34,758 nt of DNA from a virus, in IMG/VR virus record IMGVR_UViG_3300013132_000126, positions 1-34,758 of that record; one strand, written 5' to 3'. Below, in pieces: positions 14,687-22,009 of the stretch. The translations under genes were made by a program, and so were the position numbers. Every line of letters starts with the position of its first letter. Positions within the stretch are counted from its first letter, which is position 1. Below the pieces are notes generated by a model, which did no database searches, was not told the DNA's origin, and saw only the letters and a program-made list of their open reading frames with translations.

Positions 14687-14925
14687 GTACACACGGTACA
14701 CAATTCCAAAACGCAGCACACAAAAACGCGGGGTTTTTGCGGGTTTTGCGTACACAAACTTTTCTAGGCTTTTTTACGCAAAGTCTTGTAAGAGAACGAC
14801 TTATCTATTCATTTTAGATTGGTTCGGGACCAAGAGGTCGCAGGTTCGAATCCTGTCGCCCCGACTCGACTTACGACAAAAAGCCGGTACACAAAAAAAG
14901 CAAATGGTACACAAAAAAGTACCAA
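14687..14925 (+). repeat. GTACACA repeats flanking attP (arm-type sites)
   Basis: The motif GTACACA or GTACACAA occurs at 14687, 14696, 14750, 14887 and 14907, on both sides of the tRNA-derived core, with a related GCACACAAAAA at 14715. Two more copies lie inside the integrase gene (15605, 15618) and a palindromic form at 14023. Direct repeats in this position are typical of arm-type binding sites for the N-terminal domain of tyrosine integrases. Confidence 0.5.
14819..14864 (+). other. attP: attP core: 3' half of tRNA-Pro(CGG)
   Basis: The plus strand reads as a tRNA from the anticodon stem to the discriminator base: TTGG, loop TTCGGGA with anticodon CGG at 14825-14827 and G37, CCAAG, AGGTC, T-arm GCAGG-TTCGAAT-CCTGT, acceptor CGCCCCG and A73. 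The 5' half is absent, so it is not a working tRNA. This is the usual form of a phage attachment core that rebuilds the host tRNA 3' end on integration. It ends 40 bases before the integrase start. Confidence 0.8.
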
Positions 14926-16034
14926 AGCTGTGCCATCACAAGGCTAAGGGTCTGGCGTATGTGCGAGACCCGAGAACCGGAACCCGGCATTACTTTGGAC
15001 GCGCCAACACAATTCAAAGCGTCGAGCGGTACAACGCTTGGGTGCGCAGGTATGCGCAGGAAGTCAGCGTCACCGCTGCGCCAGTGGCGAGGCCGGCTCA
15101 GGTGGCTGGACTCATGGCTCTTTTTTATGCCGACTGCCAAAGGGTTTACAGAACCGCCGATGGTGTCGAAACCGAGACGCTAGGGGTAGTTAGGTCGGTC
15201 ATGCGAGAGCACATGGCCGAGCTGGCCGTCCGTCCGCTGCATGAGGTAGGCAAAGCGGACCTAATTGCCATACGGCAAACCTTGATCCTGCGAAATCTTG
15301 CGCGCAAAACGATCCGCGAATACATGCGGATTGTGTTGCAGATGTTCAAGTGGGGCGCTGGCTTAGACCTCATGGATGAAGCGCAGTATTTGCGCATGCG
15401 CACCCTGCCAGCGCTTCGCCAAGGGGAGACTCGGCCATCAAAGAAAGTGCAGCCAATACCAAGAAAACATCTGTTTATGATCCTTCGCCAGCTTAAGGAG
15501 CCTTGGAAAACCGTACTGGCTTGGCAACTTTTGACTGGTCAACGCACGGAAACGGCGCTCCGTGTCCAATCAGACGAAATCGATCAATCTATTAGGCCGT
15601 GGCGGTACACACCTCGGGTACACAAAAACACCTGGCGAGGTCATGCGCTGACCATCCTTGTCGGTCCTCGCGCGCGCAAACTGCTAGCGCCGTTTCTTTT
15701 AAAAAGTGGGTACCTTTTCCCCGCCAGAAAAATGAATGTGCGAGTAAATTGCCAGGCGATGAGCAAGCCTCGGGATAGTGACGCCTACCGGCTGGCATTC
15801 ACGCGAGCGACCAAGCGGCTTGGTCTGCCGCCGTACAACCCTCAACAGGTTCGGCACACTGCTGCCACTTTTTTGGTTGGCCGCATGGTTCCTGAGTCGA
15901 TCATCGGTGCCATTCTTGGCCATCACGGCCGTGGCGACGATGACTCGATTTCAACCGGCTCCACCTCCATCACAGGCCGATATGCCGCCGTGCCAAGGAG
16001 GCGGGTCGAGGCTGTGGTCGAAAAATGGGGATAA
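14904..16034 (+). CDS. int: Tyrosine recombinase integrase
   Basis: 376 residues from the ATG at 14904. The N-terminus (KVPKLCHHKAKGLAYVRDPR then TGTRHYFG) is the small domain seen in many planctomycete-type integrases, followed by a core-binding helical domain (about 60-180) and a catalytic domain. Visible catalytic residues are Arg in LLTGQRTETALR, a Lys in HKNTWRGHAL, Arg in QQVRHTAATFL, His in ILGHHG and Tyr in TGRYAAV. The first His of the usual H-x-x-R box is Gln here. The frame is open upstream through attP to 14652, but the homologous N-terminus and att position favour 14904; the ribosome site is weak. It drives integration into tRNA-Pro. Confidence 0.85.
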   Translation: MVHKKVPKLCHHKAKGLAYVRDPRTGTRHYFGRANTIQSVERYNAWVRRYAQEVSVTAAPVARPAQVAGLMALFYADCQRVYRTADGVETETLGVVRSVMREHMAELAVRPLHEVGKADLIAIRQTLILRNLARKTIREYMRIVLQMFKWGAGLDLMDEAQYLRMRTLPALRQGETRPSKKVQPIPRKHLFMILRQLKEPWKTVLAWQLLTGQRTETALRVQSDEIDQSIRPWRYTPRVHKNTWRGHALTILVGPRARKLLAPFLLKSGYLFPARKMNVRVNCQAMSKPRDSDAYRLAFTRATKRLGLPPYNPQQVRHTAATFLVGRMVPESIIGAILGHHGRGDDDSISTGSTSITGRYAAVPRRRVEAVVEKWG

Positions 16035-16065
16035 GCCGCCTTGCGCATCCATGCGCCCCGGCGGC
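16035..16065. terminator. Hairpin between convergent integrase and HNH genes
   Basis: Two nested inverted repeats: GCCGCC at 16035-16040 with GGCGGC at 16060-16065, and GCGCAT at 16043-16048 with ATGCGC at 16051-16056. They form a strong GC-rich stem right after the integrase stop and before the stop of the leftward HNH gene. There is no T-tract on either side, so it may stop both transcripts by structure or with Rho. Confidence 0.5.
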
Positions 16066-16080
16066 GGGGAGTGCTCGTAC

Positions 16081-16395
16081 TCACGAGCGTGGTCGGCGTG
16101 CAAACTCCAGCAATCGCTGCAAGTAGACCGCCGCGTCGTCCCGCACATGCGGGTTGCTTGCGCTCCAGTCCCGCAGGTGGCCGAGCTGGAAGTGGCACTC
16201 ACGGCACAGACAGATCAGGTTCGACTCGTCGAGCTCCCGCGACGGGTCGATGTGATATGGCACGATGTGATGCGCCTCCAGGTCGCGGGTCGCCTCGCAG
16301 CCTGAGCAGCAGCGACCCTTGATGAAGCGGCTGCGCAGCGCCGGCCATTTTGGCGAGCGCGGCGTGCCGCCCCAGATCATCGACCAGCGCCACAT
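16081..16395 (-). CDS. HNH endonuclease (second copy)
   Basis: 104 residues with CSGCEATRDLEAHHIVPYH, then NLICLCRECHFQLGH: two Cys pairs and an H-H-I core, a standard HNH fold. The sequence differs from the HNH protein at 4.6-4.9 kb, so it is not a duplicate. It ends the leftward late operon, just before the convergent integrase. It could be a packaging-associated nickase or a free-standing homing nuclease; context does not decide. Confidence 0.85.
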   Translation of the reverse strand: MWRWSMIWGGTPRSPKWPALRSRFIKGRCCSGCEATRDLEAHHIVPYHIDPSRELDESNLICLCRECHFQLGHLRDWSASNPHVRDDAAVYLQRLLEFARRPRS

Positions 16396-16396
16396 C

Positions 16397-16723
16397 CTAG
16401 GAAGAGCTCTTCAACAGCTCGGCAAGCAATCTACTCACCAGCCACTCGACGAGCAGCGCCCACGGAATGATTCCCTGGCTAATTTGTTGTTCGGCAACAA
16501 GCTGGTCCAGGGTATCGAGCGCGACGGCGTCGACCTCCCTCGGATCCGCAGGCGAGCCAACAAGTCTTGGCGCCGCTGCGACCTGGCTAAGGGCGTAGCC
16601 GAGGAGGCAGTAACCTGCCGCAACAACATCGCGGCTGAACGCAATCTTGCCGCGCACATAGTCGATGATCGTGCGAACGGCATCCAGATCGATCTCGGCA
16701 GGCAGCTCGTGAGAGTGCGGCAT
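16397..16723 (-). CDS. Small hydrophobic hypothetical protein
   Basis: 108 residues. A charged N-terminus is followed by hydrophobic helices, including VVAAGYCLLGYALSQVAA and a C-terminal IIPWALLVEWLVSRLLAELL that may be amphipathic or membrane-associated. The ATG at 16723 has GAGGTGG just upstream. It follows the papain-like peptidase, so a lysis-related or membrane role is possible. No family recognised. Confidence 0.5.
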   Translation of the reverse strand: MPHSHELPAEIDLDAVRTIIDYVRGKIAFSRDVVAAGYCLLGYALSQVAAAPRLVGSPADPREVDAVALDTLDQLVAEQQISQGIIPWALLVEWLVSRLLAELLKSSS

Positions 16724-16730
16724 AACCACC

Positions 16731-17621
16731 TCATATCGTCCAGCTCAGGCGGCGAACCGGGAATCCGGCAATCGCTGAAAACGCCCAGCTATCGTTCTGT
16801 CGCAGCATCTTGTCGATGACACTGCTCGATGCGTAAAACCCCTCGGGACCGGGATCACCCGGACCTGTCGGACCTGTGTGCGTCGACGCTCCCCATGAGT
16901 TGTCAATGCGGCCGTATTCCGCGCCATCGATCGTGCTGTACCCGCACAGGCACATGCAGTGAGCCCATGAGCCGGATGGCTGGCTCATGCCGTTTTTGTC
17001 GCGCGTCATTTTGAACCCTTGGCTACTGCAGACACTGATGCCGTATCCGCTGGCCATCATGCGCTTGGCCTCGGTCCAGCTCCGCACCTGTGTGGACATG
17101 ACCTGATGCTTGCGGCTTTCCGGTTCGAGCTCGTCAGGCACACCTGACGCGCCGTATCTCTGGCACCTGGCAACGCTGTAGGCGGTCAAATCGATTGAGC
17201 CATACTTGCCTCGCGGGATAAGGCCGCCGGTGACGCTGACCCATTTGGCCGCCCACGCACCGACCGCACCGTCTCCACGGAGGCGACCGCCGGCCACCTC
17301 GACGCGAGCGCCGCCGTAGATGCACTCCTCGGCCAACTTGCGGAACTCTTCCTTCTCACCGTTGGCGATCTCGGCACACATGCTGTACTCAATAGCACGA
17401 GCCGTGCCAAATGCGACGCACGATCCGACCTCGCCTTGTGTCGCCGGCGGCAACAAGTCGCCTGTGACATGTCGCGCAAACTGCCAAAGGTGTACATGAT
17501 CCGGCAGCGGATGATCATGCTGTCCGGCCGGAGTGTCGCCGGCGACAGGATACGGCAGCTCTTGGAGGAGCTGGTCAACCGCCTCGTCGTCCCTGACCCA
17601 TCCGGTGTAGATTTCGCTCAC
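16731..17621 (-). CDS. Papain-like (C1) cysteine peptidase
   Basis: 296 residues from a GTG start that overlaps the previous stop as GTGA. The catalytic set of papain is visible: QGEVGSCVAFG (oxyanion Gln62 and Cys68), HCMCLCGYS (His near residue 220) and GRIDNSWG (Asn). A Gly/Pro stretch (TGPTGPGDPGPEG) follows. No signal peptide is seen. No peptidoglycan hydrolase is evident in the window, so this may be the lytic enzyme, attacking a protein wall, or a virion-associated peptidase. The fold is clear, the target is inferred. Confidence 0.8.
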   Translation of the reverse strand: MSEIYTGWVRDDEAVDQLLQELPYPVAGDTPAGQHDHPLPDHVHLWQFARHVTGDLLPPATQGEVGSCVAFGTARAIEYSMCAEIANGEKEEFRKLAEECIYGGARVEVAGGRLRGDGAVGAWAAKWVSVTGGLIPRGKYGSIDLTAYSVARCQRYGASGVPDELEPESRKHQVMSTQVRSWTEAKRMMASGYGISVCSSQGFKMTRDKNGMSQPSGSWAHCMCLCGYSTIDGAEYGRIDNSWGASTHTGPTGPGDPGPEGFYASSSVIDKMLRQNDSWAFSAIAGFPVRRLSWTI

Positions 17622-18262
17622 TTCACCGACTCCAAGAGAGCCGCCGTCGTGGCGTAGATGTCGGCGACCTGCTGGCGCTGAGCCGGCGTGATGCTAGCGG
17701 CTGGATCATCAGGCACCACCGTGGCAATCTCGGCGCCCACACGCTCACGCAGCGTTGCCAGCTTGGTGCGAGGCACGCCGGCCGAGAGCTTGAGCAGCGC
17801 CTCGTAAAGCGCGCCTGCCGTGTCGTATTGCTTGCGTGCCTCGACGGCGCACTGGCGGTAGAGCTGCGCCACGGCGACGCGGGATGAGTCCCTGTCAGGC
17901 TCTTGAATCGCACCCCAGATAGCCAGCAGCGAACGCTCGTAGGCAGTCGGCTCTTTTGGCCTTGGCGGCTGCGTTTCGCCAACGACAACCGTGATGATCA
18001 CCGGGTCGGATGGCATGTCACCGAGTGCGGTGTATGCCAGCAGGCGGTACCGTCCTGGCAATGGAGCCGTGACGACCGTGGCTGTCGGATCGGACAAGAG
18101 TCCGGCCGGGAATGAATTGAGGCCGTTGTCCAGCGAATAGTATTTGACGCGCTTTCCGTCGGTCTTTGGCGTGATGGCGATAAACGCACCCGGTTCGCCT
18201 CGCACCTCGGCAGGCACCTCGATCTTTTGGCCGACCAGTAGCAGCAGCGCCGCGACGATCAT
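17618..18262 (-). CDS. Secreted or membrane-anchored hypothetical protein
   Basis: 214 residues with an N-terminal hydrophobic segment (MIVAALLLLVGQKIEVPAEV) that looks like a signal peptide or anchor. Next comes a beta-rich region of about 75 residues, a Pro-rich hinge (GETQPPRPKEP) and a helical domain of about 120 residues. It is ATGA-coupled to the holin-like gene before it and GTGA-coupled to the peptidase after it. It may deliver or regulate the peptidase at the envelope; the family is unknown to me. Confidence 0.55.
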   Translation of the reverse strand: MIVAALLLLVGQKIEVPAEVRGEPGAFIAITPKTDGKRVKYYSLDNGLNSFPAGLLSDPTATVVTAPLPGRYRLLAYTALGDMPSDPVIITVVVGETQPPRPKEPTAYERSLLAIWGAIQEPDRDSSRVAVAQLYRQCAVEARKQYDTAGALYEALLKLSAGVPRTKLATLRERVGAEIATVVPDDPAASITPAQRQQVADIYATTAALLESVK

Positions 18263-18504
18263 GTGTGCTCCTTCCCTCGACAGACTGTGCTCACCCGCTC
18301 AATTTCCTTGGCCAGTTGCGCCTGCGTCTGAGCGATGGCGTCAAGGGTCGACTCTAGAGACGCAAGGAAGGCAAAGTGCCTATCCCGCAGCGGGATCACG
18401 ACCTGTGTGCCGATCCAGGCCGCCAGGTGATAGCTGCCGTAGGCGATGGCGCAGCAGATGGCTGTTGGCAATCCAAGGTCTCGGATGAACTGGATCGGAT
18501 CCAT
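18259..18504 (-). CDS. Holin-like membrane protein
   Basis: 81 residues: short N-terminus (MDPIQFIRDLG), one hydrophobic helix (LPTAICCAIAYGSYHLAAWI) and a charged coiled-coil tail (LDAIAQTQAQLAKEIERV). Size and layout fit a single-span holin or a small membrane partner of the lysis system. The ATG at 18504 is nine bases from AGGAGG; the ATG at 18510 is too close. It lies just upstream of the secreted protein and the papain-like peptidase, suggesting a lysis cassette. Confidence 0.5.
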   Translation of the reverse strand: MDPIQFIRDLGLPTAICCAIAYGSYHLAAWIGTQVVIPLRDRHFAFLASLESTLDAIAQTQAQLAKEIERVSTVCRGKEHT

Positions 18505-18534
18505 CGGCATAGTCCTCCTCTACGGACAGACTAC

Positions 18535-19401
18535 CTAGTCGTGAGTCCGAAACTGCCTAGCCTGCGTGTCGTCACGGTGCCATAGATCGGGGTGCATCAT
18601 CTCGACATCAACCTCTACGACGATGCACTGGTCAAGCGGCAAGCGGCGCCGAAAGTAGTCGCGCATCTGCTTGACGCTCCACCCCATCTCGTAGGCGGCG
18701 ACCAGATGGTTTCGGTATTTGTCGTTCAGTGTCAGGCAGTATTGGACCGGCACGCCAAACCGCATAAACCTATGGCACCATTGCAGGTCCGAGTGGCACA
18801 GCACCTTGCCGCCGGCGCGGCGTACTTTTTCGTGGATGTAAACCTCCTCGCCGGAAAACCCCACAAAGTCTTGCGAAAACTCAGGCCACGCATCCCGTCG
18901 CATGAGCATGTATGCCGTGCCGTGCGCTTCTACCTCAAAGCACAACGGCGCCTGCTGGCGTGTGTGCCAGACCCCAAGCATGCCGCCGCGCAGTTCCGCA
19001 AGCAGCTCGGTGGCGATGGTGACGCCGGACTCGTTAACCAGCGGACCAACCCACATGTCATTGCTGATGCAGACCGAGTTGATAAATCGCTTGATCGTGT
19101 CGACATGGCCAGGAGACAGCAGGACATGAGAATCGAGCAGGAGGACATGCTCGCCCTTGGCATGCTCAAACACGCTGTTCTTGGCGTGCGCCGGACCTCG
19201 GTTCTTTGATGCGTGGATGTAGCGAGCCTTGGCGTGGCCGCAGGCAATAGCCAGATCTTGGTTGGCCGTCGGCATGTCGTCGATGACCAGCAGCTCGACC
19301 TCGGTGTCTGACAACGGGACATGATGCAGTCGCAACGACGACAGGGTCCACCATGCACCCTGAGCGTCGCCGTAGTTGGCCATGCCGATGGTAAGCTTCA
19401 T
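18535..19401 (-). CDS. GT-A glycosyltransferase with DSH motif
   Basis: 288 residues with a GT2-like fold: MKLTIGMANYGD, nucleotide-binding strand VELLVIDDMP, and LLLDSHVLLSPG where D90-S-H92 is the metal-binding DXD equivalent. The later SGEEVYIHEKVRRAGG resembles the acceptor-side GGEx...E block. A DSH triad is also the metal motif of polypeptide GalNAc-transferases, though the common bacterial relatives usually have DCH. It follows two genes from the Thr/Ser-rich tail proteins, ATGA-coupled to a Cys-rich small protein, so sugar transfer onto these virion linkers is a reasonable hypothesis. Fold certain, acceptor unknown. Confidence 0.8.
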   Translation of the reverse strand: MKLTIGMANYGDAQGAWWTLSSLRLHHVPLSDTEVELLVIDDMPTANQDLAIACGHAKARYIHASKNRGPAHAKNSVFEHAKGEHVLLLDSHVLLSPGHVDTIKRFINSVCISNDMWVGPLVNESGVTIATELLAELRGGMLGVWHTRQQAPLCFEVEAHGTAYMLMRRDAWPEFSQDFVGFSGEEVYIHEKVRRAGGKVLCHSDLQWCHRFMRFGVPVQYCLTLNDKYRNHLVAAYEMGWSVKQMRDYFRRRLPLDQCIVVEVDVEMMHPDLWHRDDTQARQFRTHD

Positions 19402-19763
19402 TTAGACTCGTACCTGTCACATCCCACGCACTGGCGAATCTCAGTCTGCCGTGGAGCATACGGCCGGCACTGCCCGTAGACGCTGCACTGCCGCAGCAGC
19501 GCCGCGCCGCCGCCGCAACCGCAGGAAGGTTTGTCTTCAAGCGCCACGCCAAGGTGGAAGCATGGGTTTCTGATGACGGTTTTGATTCGTTCTAATTGCG
19601 CTTTTTGCTGCTCGGTAATTTGAGGCGGAGCTGGCGCCGGAGCAGTCGCTGGCGTAACGGTTGCAGGATCACCACCCCACATGGATCGGTAGCGCTCGTC
19701 GTGTTCGTACAGCCAGCACAGCCGGCAGGTCGGATGCGGTGGGTCGTGGCGACAGGGTTTCAT
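19398..19763 (-). CDS. Cys-rich protein paired with the glycosyltransferase
   Basis: 121 residues with three Cys/His groups: CRHDPPHPTCRLCWLYEHD at the start, CFHLGVALEDKPSCGCGGG in the middle and CRPYAP..CVGCDRYE at the end, separated by a Pro/Ala linker and a helix. This layout belongs to a family I recognise as commonly encoded beside such glycosyltransferases and Thr-rich proteins. Zinc or iron-sulphur binding is likely. It is joined by ATGA to the genes on both sides, so the three are made together. Function unknown. Confidence 0.6.
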   Translation of the reverse strand: MKPCRHDPPHPTCRLCWLYEHDERYRSMWGGDPATVTPATAPAPAPPQITEQQKAQLERIKTVIRNPCFHLGVALEDKPSCGCGGGAALLRQCSVYGQCRPYAPRQTEIRQCVGCDRYESK

Positions 19764-21076
19764 TCGGTGAGGCTCAGTGTGAATGCGCCATCGGCTTGAT
19801 TTCCATAAACAATACCTGCATTAGGATTTGATCCACTCAACTCGCAGGTGTCAAAATAACTAGGAAAATCAATGGTGTAATTGATTGGCAAAACAGGACA
19901 TGAAAAATTTATTTGATCACCGTTTGCCTGCCGCCCGACAAATGTGCATGGTGTAAAGTTGTCTTTGCCTTCAACTATCCACGAAATAAACGCGCCTAAA
20001 ATTCTTCCGCCGCCTTCTCCGCATTCAATGTTTAATCCGACATGGACATACAGATCGTTGTCGCAATCGTATTGTGCGGCGCCAAAACAGTTACCGAGCC
20101 GATAATATGTCAGGCCGTTGCACGGGGTGACTTTCTGATATTTTAGTCCGTTAAAATTTACAGAACCAGTGCTGGCGTAACTGTAGAGAGTTGGAACTCC
20201 GTTGGTCCTAGAAACAAAATTGATTTGCACGGACACCCCGTCCATGCAATCAAATAAACCAGCCATGTTAAATGTTACATAAAGAACTGCAGGAATTGTT
20301 TCGCCGCAGCAAGTAACTGGACAGCAATCATTATTTCCGCAGCACGCCTGACATGTTAGCCGTCCGCAGTTCGCCGTCTGGTATTCGCCATCCACTGTCC
20401 CCGGTGTTGTCGGCGCTTGGCATGAGCAACCATTCGAGCAATTGCCGGGACCGTACTTGAGCCATGTGGCTCCTGCGGCCGACCAACGCCAAGTGCATCC
20501 GCCAGTGCATGGCGCGGCGGTTGTCGTCGTGGTCGTAGTGGTCGATGATGTCGTGCTTGTGCTTGTCGAGGTAGTGCTGGTCGATGTGGATGTCGTGCTA
20601 GTCGAGCTGGAGCTTGTCGAGGTCGTGCTGCTGGATGTTGATGTCGTCGTGGTTGTGGTCGTCGTCGTTGTGCCACCAGGTATGCAGTAGCCACCTGCTG
20701 TCTCGCCGTTGACTGTCCCCGGTGTCTCAGGAGGTGGAGGACATCCACAGCCCTCGCCAACACATCCTGAAAATTCAAGAACCCATTGATTAAGCGCGTC
20801 TAACCACTGGTACTGACAAACCCCCTCGCATGGCGCCGCAGTGGTGGTAGTCGTGGTAGTAGTGGTCGTGCTACTTACTGGCTCCTCGGTTGTCGTCGTG
20901 CTAGTCGGCGTCGAGTCAATACACCAAGTTGCAACCTCCTCGCCAATAAATTCACCCGGCGTTGGAGGCACATACGAGCATTCGCACGGAGCCGTGCAAT
21001 CGCTGGACAGGATCGACCAGCTACTGCCGTCCCAAATCCAAAAGCATGTCGTTTCGCACAGGTTGTATTCAGGCAT
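19760..21076 (-). CDS. Modular Cys/Trp-rich tail protein with Thr/Ser mucin-like linkers
   Basis: 438 residues. Three copies of a Cys/Trp module lie near residues 6-50, 82-130 and 190-240, each starting C-x3-C-x-[WY]-x-W (CETTCFWIW, CEGVCQYQW, CTGGCTWRW) and continuing with C-x-C-x-x-P and P-G-x-x-x-G-E. They are joined by runs of Thr and Ser (about 20 and 50 residues) ending AAPC. Residues 245-438 form a Cys-rich beta domain encoded by visibly AT-richer DNA. The long Thr/Ser linkers look like bacterial mucin stalks. Likely a virion spike or receptor-binding protein modified by the nearby glycosyltransferase. Confidence 0.65.
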   Translation of the reverse strand: MPEYNLCETTCFWIWDGSSWSILSSDCTAPCECSYVPPTPGEFIGEEVATWCIDSTPTSTTTTEEPVSSTTTTTTTTTTAAPCEGVCQYQWLDALNQWVLEFSGCVGEGCGCPPPPETPGTVNGETAGGYCIPGGTTTTTTTTTTSTSSSTTSTSSSSTSTTSTSTSTTSTSTSTTSSTTTTTTTTAAPCTGGCTWRWSAAGATWLKYGPGNCSNGCSCQAPTTPGTVDGEYQTANCGRLTCQACCGNNDCCPVTCCGETIPAVLYVTFNMAGLFDCMDGVSVQINFVSRTNGVPTLYSYASTGSVNFNGLKYQKVTPCNGLTYYRLGNCFGAAQYDCDNDLYVHVGLNIECGEGGGRILGAFISWIVEGKDNFTPCTFVGRQANGDQINFSCPVLPINYTIDFPSYFDTCELSGSNPNAGIVYGNQADGAFTLSLTE

Positions 21077-21269
21077 CTCCGCGCCTCGGTGGAGGCGTGG
21101 TTGTCCTGCCAGTCGTTGTCATGTCTCCAAAATAGACGCCGTCTCGTAGCGGCGGCCAGCACGGCGGATCGCACGACTCATGCGCGTAGGGAACCCACTG
21201 CATGCCATCCCACATCCATTGGCAGTCGATGGGAGTCTGAGTGGTCGGGATCACATCGGCGTGCAGCAT
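21069..21269 (-). CDS. Single-module Cys/Trp protein
   Basis: 66 residues carrying one copy of the Cys/Trp module (DCQWMWDGMQW, then CDPPCWPP) and a short Thr/Pro tail. It overlaps the end of the upstream Thr-rich gene by 19 bases and the start of the next by eight. It looks like a free-standing unit of the module repeated in the following protein, possibly cut off from it by mutation or serving as a separate building block. Confidence 0.55.
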   Translation of the reverse strand: MLHADVIPTTQTPIDCQWMWDGMQWVPYAHESCDPPCWPPLRDGVYFGDMTTTGRTTTPPPRRGDA

Positions 21270-22009
21270 GTTGATGTCGTTTCCCCTTCCGTCGTGCCGT
21301 TAAAAGTTGGATATGATGGGATCGCCATAGGGTTACAGAAATTACCGTACAAACTCCAGAAATCACCCATCCACATCCAGAACGCATACCCATAGGGTGC
21401 GGCATCGCATGATGTGCTTGTCGTTGATGTCGTGCTGCTGGATGTCGATGTAGTTGAGCTGGTGGTCGATGTGCTACTGGTCGTGGTGCTTGTAGAGGTG
21501 CTTGAAGTAGAGCTTGTCGTGGTGCTGCTTGTCGGCGCCGCCGTTGTTGTCGTCGTGGTCGTCGTGCAGATATAGGCGCACGGTATGCACACGGTCGAAT
21601 AGACAGGCGTGATGACGCCATCAACGCAGGACAGCGAGGTCACAAAATCAATCGTCAGGGTTTCGCAAGAGCTGCCGCCAGCGATGACTAGATAGACGCT
21701 GCCTGTGGCCACATCGCCGGCGTAGCGGCCGATGTACTTCGTGTTGGTTGTCAGCGCCGCGCCGTTGATCTCCCGGATCAGGATACTGCCAAGATCTGTC
21801 CAGGTTGCCGTGGTCTCGTTGTACTCCTGCAGGTAGCCGGGATAGGTGCCGCTAGTCGGAGATCCTGACACCCTGACCACATGCACGATCGGGAGCTGTC
21901 CGGCAAACTCCTGCGGCAGAGTCTTGGTGTTCAGCAACCCGCGCTCATAGTCCGACAGCACCGCCGCCAGGCGTTTCAGGTCTTCGTCGCTGACAAGGTA
22001 TCCAGCCAT
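21251..22009 (-). CDS. Tail protein with Thr/Ser-rich stalk
   Basis: 252 residues. The N-terminal half has a short helix (DEDLKRLAAVLSDYERGL) and a beta-rich domain ending CIPCAYIC. A Thr/Ser run of about 50 residues follows, then a C-terminal part with WMWMGDFW that is a degenerate Cys/Trp module. The start ATG shares one base with the stop of the previous tail gene. At DNA level the linker is an ACN/TCN trinucleotide repeat (21412-21569), likely prone to length change. A virion location is inferred from position. Confidence 0.6.
   Translation of the reverse strand: MAGYLVSDEDLKRLAAVLSDYERGLLNTKTLPQEFAGQLPIVHVVRVSGSPTSGTYPGYLQEYNETTATWTDLGSILIREINGAALTTNTKYIGRYAGDVATGSVYLVIAGGSSCETLTIDFVTSLSCVDGVITPVYSTVCIPCAYICTTTTTTTTAAPTSSTTTSSTSSTSTSTTTSSTSTTSSTTSTSSSTTSTTSTSCDAAPYGYAFWMWMGDFWSLYGNFCNPMAIPSYPTFNGTTEGETTSTCCTPM

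Noticed and set aside
14790-14864. Functional tRNA-Pro gene
   Set aside because: Only the 3' half is present; no matching CGGGGCG 5' acceptor or D-arm lies upstream.
14652-14903. Longer integrase starting upstream of attP
   Set aside because: The frame is open, but the residues are translated tRNA and repeat sequence, and homologous integrases start near the KVPKLCHHK motif.
19760-22009. Diversity-generating retroelement acting on the tail genes
   Set aside because: No reverse transcriptase gene and no template/variable repeat pair is seen; the repeats are simple Thr/Ser codon tracts.
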